Part shown: one piece after another, positions 6,958 through 10,105 of the stretch
How the letters are laid out: every line of letters starts with the position of its first letter
Position numbering within the stretch: the first letter of the stretch is position 1
Program-made: the position numbers and the translations under genes
The notes under the pieces: generated by a model
The model's database searches: none
Told to the model about the DNA's origin: nothing
What the model saw: the letters and a program-made list of their open reading frames with translations, nothing else
Assembly: GCA_937959065.1 (NCBI GenBank)
Contig: CALGOI010000064.1
Coordinates: forward strand, 1 to 10,105
Source of the DNA: an uncultured Ignavibacteriota bacterium
GTDB lineage: Bacteria > Bacteroidota > Ignavibacteria > Tepidaquicellales > Tepidaquicellaceae
Direction: 5' to 3'
Length of the DNA stretch: 10,105 nt

Positions 6958-7931
6958 GACTTAGAATCTGAACTGTTGTTATTATCATCAGTTTTTTTTT
7001 CAATATCCTCAACCGGATCATCATGTCCTTCGATATCATCTGTTGTTTGTTCTCCTTTGATGATGGGCAGTACACCACTGCGTAGGTGCAGATCTCTTTG
7101 CGGAAATGGTACTTCTATACCATAATCCTTGAATTTCTGCCAAATACGGTAGTTAATCAGACTTTTGAATTTTTTTGGAGTTTTAAGATATTGTGAAGTC
7201 CACACTCTAAGTACAAAATTATATGAGGAATCCCCAAATTCAAGAAACAGTACGGCTGGTTTTGGAATAGATAATATACCTTCCTCCTCTTCGGCTACTT
7301 CCATCAGAGCTTTGGTAACCAGCTGGACATCACTGCTGTAAGCAACTCCTACAGGAATGTCAAATCTTATCCTGTCGTCAGTATAAGAAAGATTAGTAAC
7401 CTTTGCGGAAATGAACTCAGAATTTGGAATAATTATAGCGATATTTGAATTGGTAACGACAGTAGTAGAGCGGATATTTATTTCGGATACATTACCTTCT
7501 ACTTCACCCACTACGACCCTGTCACCAATTTTTATTGGTCTTTCGAAAAGAATTATAATACCACTTAGAAGATTGTTTACTATGTTTTGAAGTCCAAAGC
7601 CAAGACCTACACCCAGAGCACCTGCTAAAACGACCAAAGAGCTGAGGTCTATACCCATCGTCTGCAGGATAATTATAATACCCAGAACAACAAGTATATA
7701 TCTTATTATAGTAGCAATCGCGTCACCAACCCCTTTACTAACATGGGCTCTTTTCGAAATAAACTCAAGAATCCATTTCTTAAGTTTACCTGTAAGAAAG
7801 ATCAACAGGACTACAAAGAAGATAACATTCAGTACCAGCCATAAAGTAACATTTGTCTGGCCGATGTTGAATAGGTGGATGCTTAAATACGCTTTAAGCG
7901 TCTCTATGAATTGTTCAATATTACCCAGCAT
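6954..7931 (-). CDS. MscS-family small-conductance mechanosensitive channel
   Basis: A 325-residue inner-membrane channel that opens under membrane tension to release solutes during hypo-osmotic shock. Predicted membrane helices are TM1 (about 28-48), TM2 (about 73-93) and the pore-lining TM3 (about 97-130). TM3 carries the family signature GALGVGLGFGLQNIVNN with small residues packed along the pore, followed by LFERPIKIGDRV leading into the beta domain (about 131-180). The alpha/beta domain runs to about 285 and ends with GIEVPFPQRDLHLRSG. A charged, Asp/Asn/Ser-rich tail (about 291-325) goes beyond the usual end. The size is close to that of E. coli MscS (286 aa) plus the tail. The ATG at 7931 lies inside the end of glgA (11-nt overlap) and has a good ribosome site, GAGG, 9 nt upstream. 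Its TAA stop overlaps the stop of the convergent RNase gene. I leave the symbol blank because MscS paralogues are common. Confidence 0.93.
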   Translation of the reverse strand: MLGNIEQFIETLKAYLSIHLFNIGQTNVTLWLVLNVIFFVVLLIFLTGKLKKWILEFISKRAHVSKGVGDAIATIIRYILVVLGIIIILQTMGIDLSSLVVLAGALGVGLGFGLQNIVNNLLSGIIILFERPIKIGDRVVVGEVEGNVSEINIRSTTVVTNSNIAIIIPNSEFISAKVTNLSYTDDRIRFDIPVGVAYSSDVQLVTKALMEVAEEEEGILSIPKPAVLFLEFGDSSYNFVLRVWTSQYLKTPKKFKSLINYRIWQKFKDYGIEVPFPQRDLHLRSGVLPIIKGEQTTDDIEGHDDPVEDIEKKTDDNNNSSDSKS

Positions 7932-9402
7932 GGCTTACCGCCTCGCTCATTAGGTTTGAATAAATTTCAATATATTTTATAGCAGACCGATTCCATGAAA
8001 AATCCTCTCGCATTCCCCTTCGCATTACTTTATCCCATTCATTCTTGTCCTTGTACAATTCATAGGCTCTTCCAATAGCATCCAATAATGCTTCCGAACT
8101 GAAAATTTCAAATGTAAACCCGTTACCTGTCCCGGAAAACTCGTCATTATCGAGGACAGTATCGGCCAATCCGCCTGTTTTTCTGACTATAGGGACAGTA
8201 CCATATTTTAATGCATACATTTGGTTCAACCCACATGGCTCATACCTCGATGGCATTAGCATCGCGTCACAACCTGCAGTTATTAAATGTGACAACTCAT
8301 TCTCATAGCCAATATATGTAAGAAATTTTTCAGGGAAAGTATAATTTACTCTTTCAAAAAACTTCTCATAGTTATCTTCACCGCTTCCGAGTAGCACAAA
8401 CTGTATGTCCGATTCCATTAATTTAGGAAGTATAGGCTCTAACAGCTCAAAACCTTTCTGAGTAGTCAAACGGCTGACTATGCCTATTGTCAGAATATCG
8501 GGACTGAAATTCCTGTCTATTCTTTTAAAGAGATCGACTTTGTTCTTAAGTTTAAATTCCAGTGTATCCTCATTGTAATTATACCGAATGTATGAATCTA
8601 CCGCAGGGTCCCATGTTTTAGTATCTATTCCGTTAAGAATTCCAAAAAGTTTATTGCTTCGTGCAGATAAAACACCCTCGAGGCCTGCACCGTATTCGGA
8701 AGTCTGTATTTCTTTTGCATATGTTGGGCTTACAGTTGTTATCACATCAGCATGTAATATCCCTGCTTTAAGGAAAGAAAAACCTCCATTAAATTCAAGC
8801 GGTCCGCCCTGGTAGTAATCGGAATAAGAAAGATTAGCTTTACCTACAGAAGCAGATGAAAATGCCCCCTGGTAACCGATATTATGAATGGATAAAAGTG
8901 TTTTCGAGTTCTCGAAAAGCTTATCCCAGCTGTACGTGGTTTTTAGAAACACAGGGATAAGCGCTGTCTGCCAGTCATTGCAGTGGATGATATCGGGTGC
9001 CCATTTGAAACGTTGAAGTGTTTCAAGTATCGCTAATTGGAATAAAATAAATCTCTCGTCCTCGTCATGATCGCCGGTATATACTGTTTCCCTGTGAAAA
9101 TACCTCGGACAATCAATCAGATTGACTTCGACATCACTTACAGGAAGTTTACCTTTCCATACGCTAAAACTCACATTAATGTTGCCTAATTTTACAGGTA
9201 CATCGCTTAACGAATTGACTTTTTCGAAACCGTAGTCAAATAATCGTATCTTTTTATATAATGGCATGAAGAGTTTTACTTCACACCCGTCATCAGCTAA
9301 TGCCTTTGGCAGAGAACCGCATACATCAGCTAAGCCGCCGGTTTTTGCAAAAGGAACACATTCGCTTGCTGCAAAACATATTTTCCTGTCTGCGTCCGGC
9401 AT
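7921..9402 (-). CDS. glgA: Glycogen synthase (ADP-glucose type, GT5)
   Basis: Cytoplasmic glycosyltransferase that extends alpha-1,4-glucan chains from ADP-glucose (or another NDP-glucose). At 493 residues it is of normal length. The GT5 N-domain starts with CFAASECVPFAKTGGLADV; the nucleotide-sugar loop KTGGL is at 20-24. Expected active-site elements follow: Asp143 in HCNDWQTAL, His173 in IHNIGYQG, Arg311 and Lys316 in SRLTTQKG (E. coli Arg300/Lys305), and Glu388 in PSRYEPCGLNQMYALKYG (E. coli Glu377). A second TGGLADTV is at 409-416. The ATG at 9402 is 6 nt downstream of the esterase stop and has no Shine-Dalgarno. Its last 11 nt overlap mscS, so the three genes probably share a message. 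No glgB, glgC or glgP is in the window, so the pathway must be completed elsewhere. Confidence 0.97.
   Translation of the reverse strand: MPDADRKICFAASECVPFAKTGGLADVCGSLPKALADDGCEVKLFMPLYKKIRLFDYGFEKVNSLSDVPVKLGNINVSFSVWKGKLPVSDVEVNLIDCPRYFHRETVYTGDHDEDERFILFQLAILETLQRFKWAPDIIHCNDWQTALIPVFLKTTYSWDKLFENSKTLLSIHNIGYQGAFSSASVGKANLSYSDYYQGGPLEFNGGFSFLKAGILHADVITTVSPTYAKEIQTSEYGAGLEGVLSARSNKLFGILNGIDTKTWDPAVDSYIRYNYNEDTLEFKLKNKVDLFKRIDRNFSPDILTIGIVSRLTTQKGFELLEPILPKLMESDIQFVLLGSGEDNYEKFFERVNYTFPEKFLTYIGYENELSHLITAGCDAMLMPSRYEPCGLNQMYALKYGTVPIVRKTGGLADTVLDNDEFSGTGNGFTFEIFSSEALLDAIGRAYELYKDKNEWDKVMRRGMREDFSWNRSAIKYIEIYSNLMSEAVSHAG
7941..7944 (-). promoter_or_regulatory. Ribosome binding site of mscS
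   Basis: On the minus strand GAGG lies 9 nt before the mscS ATG, inside the last codons of glgA. It is the clearest Shine-Dalgarno sequence in a window where other genes lack one. It supports the ATG at 7931 and suggests that mscS can recruit ribosomes independently, in addition to coupling with glgA. Confidence 0.55.
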
Positions 9403-9408
9403 AAAAGT

Positions 9409-10105
9409 TTATATTTTTGTTTCTATAACGTATGGAAGCATCTTTCTCCATGTAGGCCAGTCGTGCGGTACGTCGTGACCCCATAGATCAACGGTATGTG
9501 GTATATTTTTGCGATTCAGAATGTCAGATAATCTCCTGGATGCATCCGGGTTTTCATAGTTCCCCTGCCCCGTTAATATAAATACATCCTTATTATCTCT
9601 CATTTGAGTCAGAATGTTTTCATCTTCAAGGTTAGGCAGATAGTGCATTGGCGAATTGAAATAACAATTCTCATCAAAATAACCCTTTGAATAATCACTC
9701 AGGTCGTATGACCCACTCATTGCTATTGTTCCTCCGAATATATCAGGTCTCTTGAAAAACAAGTTAGCAGCGTGCAAAGCTCCCAGCGATGCACCAGTTG
9801 TAATTATCCGGTTTAGGCCGCCGCTGTCATTATGAATGTGAGGGACTACTTCGTTAAATACATACTCATTGAATTGTTGATGGCGTGTAGCTTTGTCTTT
9901 TGGATGCATTTCGTCATTCAGCCAGCTCTCGTTATTAATGCTATTAATAGAATAAACCCTTATTTTTCCTGATTCAATGTAAGGCTTTAGCTCATCTATT
10001 AAATGAAATCTCTCATATTCCAGAAAATCCGCTGCAGCAGTTGGCAGCATTAATAAAGCAAAACCATTATCGCCGTAGGCAACGATATCCATTTCTTTAT
10101 CGAGA
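9409..10105 (-). CDS. Esterase-family alpha/beta hydrolase (COG4947-like), 5' end outside window
   Basis: Putative serine hydrolase of the esterase-D-like superfamily; substrate unknown. Numbered from the first in-window ATG (10092), the nucleophile is Ser102 in TTGASLGALHAAN, the usual nucleophile elbow, followed by RPDIFGGTIAMSGSYDL. The catalytic His is probably His210 in PHDWPTW. The acid is likely in the GQGNYENPD segment (about 175-183), but I cannot fix which residue. The frame stays open upstream of that ATG to the window edge and reads LDKEMDIVAYGD, which resembles the conserved family segment just before the first strand; the true start should therefore lie a few tens of codons outside. 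No signal peptide can be judged. It is the first visible gene of the glgA-mscS unit (6-nt gap to glgA), which hints at, but does not prove, a link to carbohydrate metabolism. Confidence 0.85.
   Translation of the reverse strand, partial: LDKEMDIVAYGDNGFALLMLPTAAADFLEYERFHLIDELKPYIESGKIRVYSINSINNESWLNDEMHPKDKATRHQQFNEYVFNEVVPHIHNDSGGLNRIITTGASLGALHAANLFFKRPDIFGGTIAMSGSYDLSDYSKGYFDENCYFNSPMHYLPNLEDENILTQMRDNKDVFILTGQGNYENPDASRRLSDILNRKNIPHTVDLWGHDVPHDWPTWRKMLPYVIETKI

Noticed and set aside
6821..7078. Minus-strand 85-codon open frame spanning the convergent junction
   Set aside because: It overlaps both the RNase gene and mscS in another frame and resembles no protein; a shadow frame.
8588..8815. 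Plus-strand 75-codon open frame inside glgA
   Set aside because: It is antisense to a fully conserved glycogen synthase and has no independent support.
9266..9478. Plus-strand 70-codon open frame across the esterase-glgA junction
   Set aside because: It is antisense to the conserved GlgA N-terminus and the esterase C-terminus; no family resemblance.
1..10105. Mobile element, CRISPR array, defence system or toxin-antitoxin pair
   Set aside because: No transposase, integrase, direct repeat array or defence-type protein is found; all long frames match housekeeping or envelope families.

Overview
The window looks like ordinary chromosomal DNA of a low-to-moderate GC bacterium of the Bacteroidota/Chlorobiota/Ignavibacteriota group. 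The main clue is the gene at 2607-4889, a tetratricopeptide lipoprotein whose N-terminal region resembles SprE/PorW, a type IX secretion/gliding accessory protein found in that supergroup. The general lack of Shine-Dalgarno sequences (mscS is the exception) and the AT-rich intergenic region fit the same group. An Ignavibacteria-type genome is my best guess, but it is not proven.

Layout: 1-2409 (minus) is lon, encoding the ATP-dependent Lon protease; its 3' end is cut by the window start. Region 2410-2606 is the only real intergenic gap. It lies between divergent genes and carries a good sigma70-like promoter for lon, a weaker promoter candidate for the rightward genes, and a perfect 9-bp inverted repeat (2469-2477 / 2501-2509) whose left arm lies between the -35 and -10 of the lon promoter. 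Region 2607-6957 (plus) is a compact three-gene unit: the SprE/PorW-like lipoprotein, a 3-methyladenine DNA glycosylase (Mpg/AAG family, TTG start) and a beta-CASP metallo-beta-lactamase-fold ribonuclease. The last two overlap by ATGA. Region 6954-10105 (minus) is a second three-gene unit read towards the first: an esterase-family alpha/beta hydrolase (5' end outside the window), glycogen synthase GlgA and an MscS-type mechanosensitive channel. glgA and mscS overlap by 11 nt. The two units converge with their stop codons overlapping at 6954-6957, so there is no intergenic terminator.

The genes are housekeeping or envelope functions: protein quality control, secretion-linked lipoprotein, base-excision repair, RNA processing, glucan synthesis and osmotic protection. 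I see no tRNA, rRNA, CRISPR array, insertion sequence, phage gene or toxin-antitoxin pair. I do not see convincing evidence of an undescribed system. The points most worth a second look are the inverted repeat over the lon promoter, the coupling of a putative secretion lipoprotein to nucleic-acid enzymes, the glgA-mscS overlap, and the convergent stop-stop overlap.
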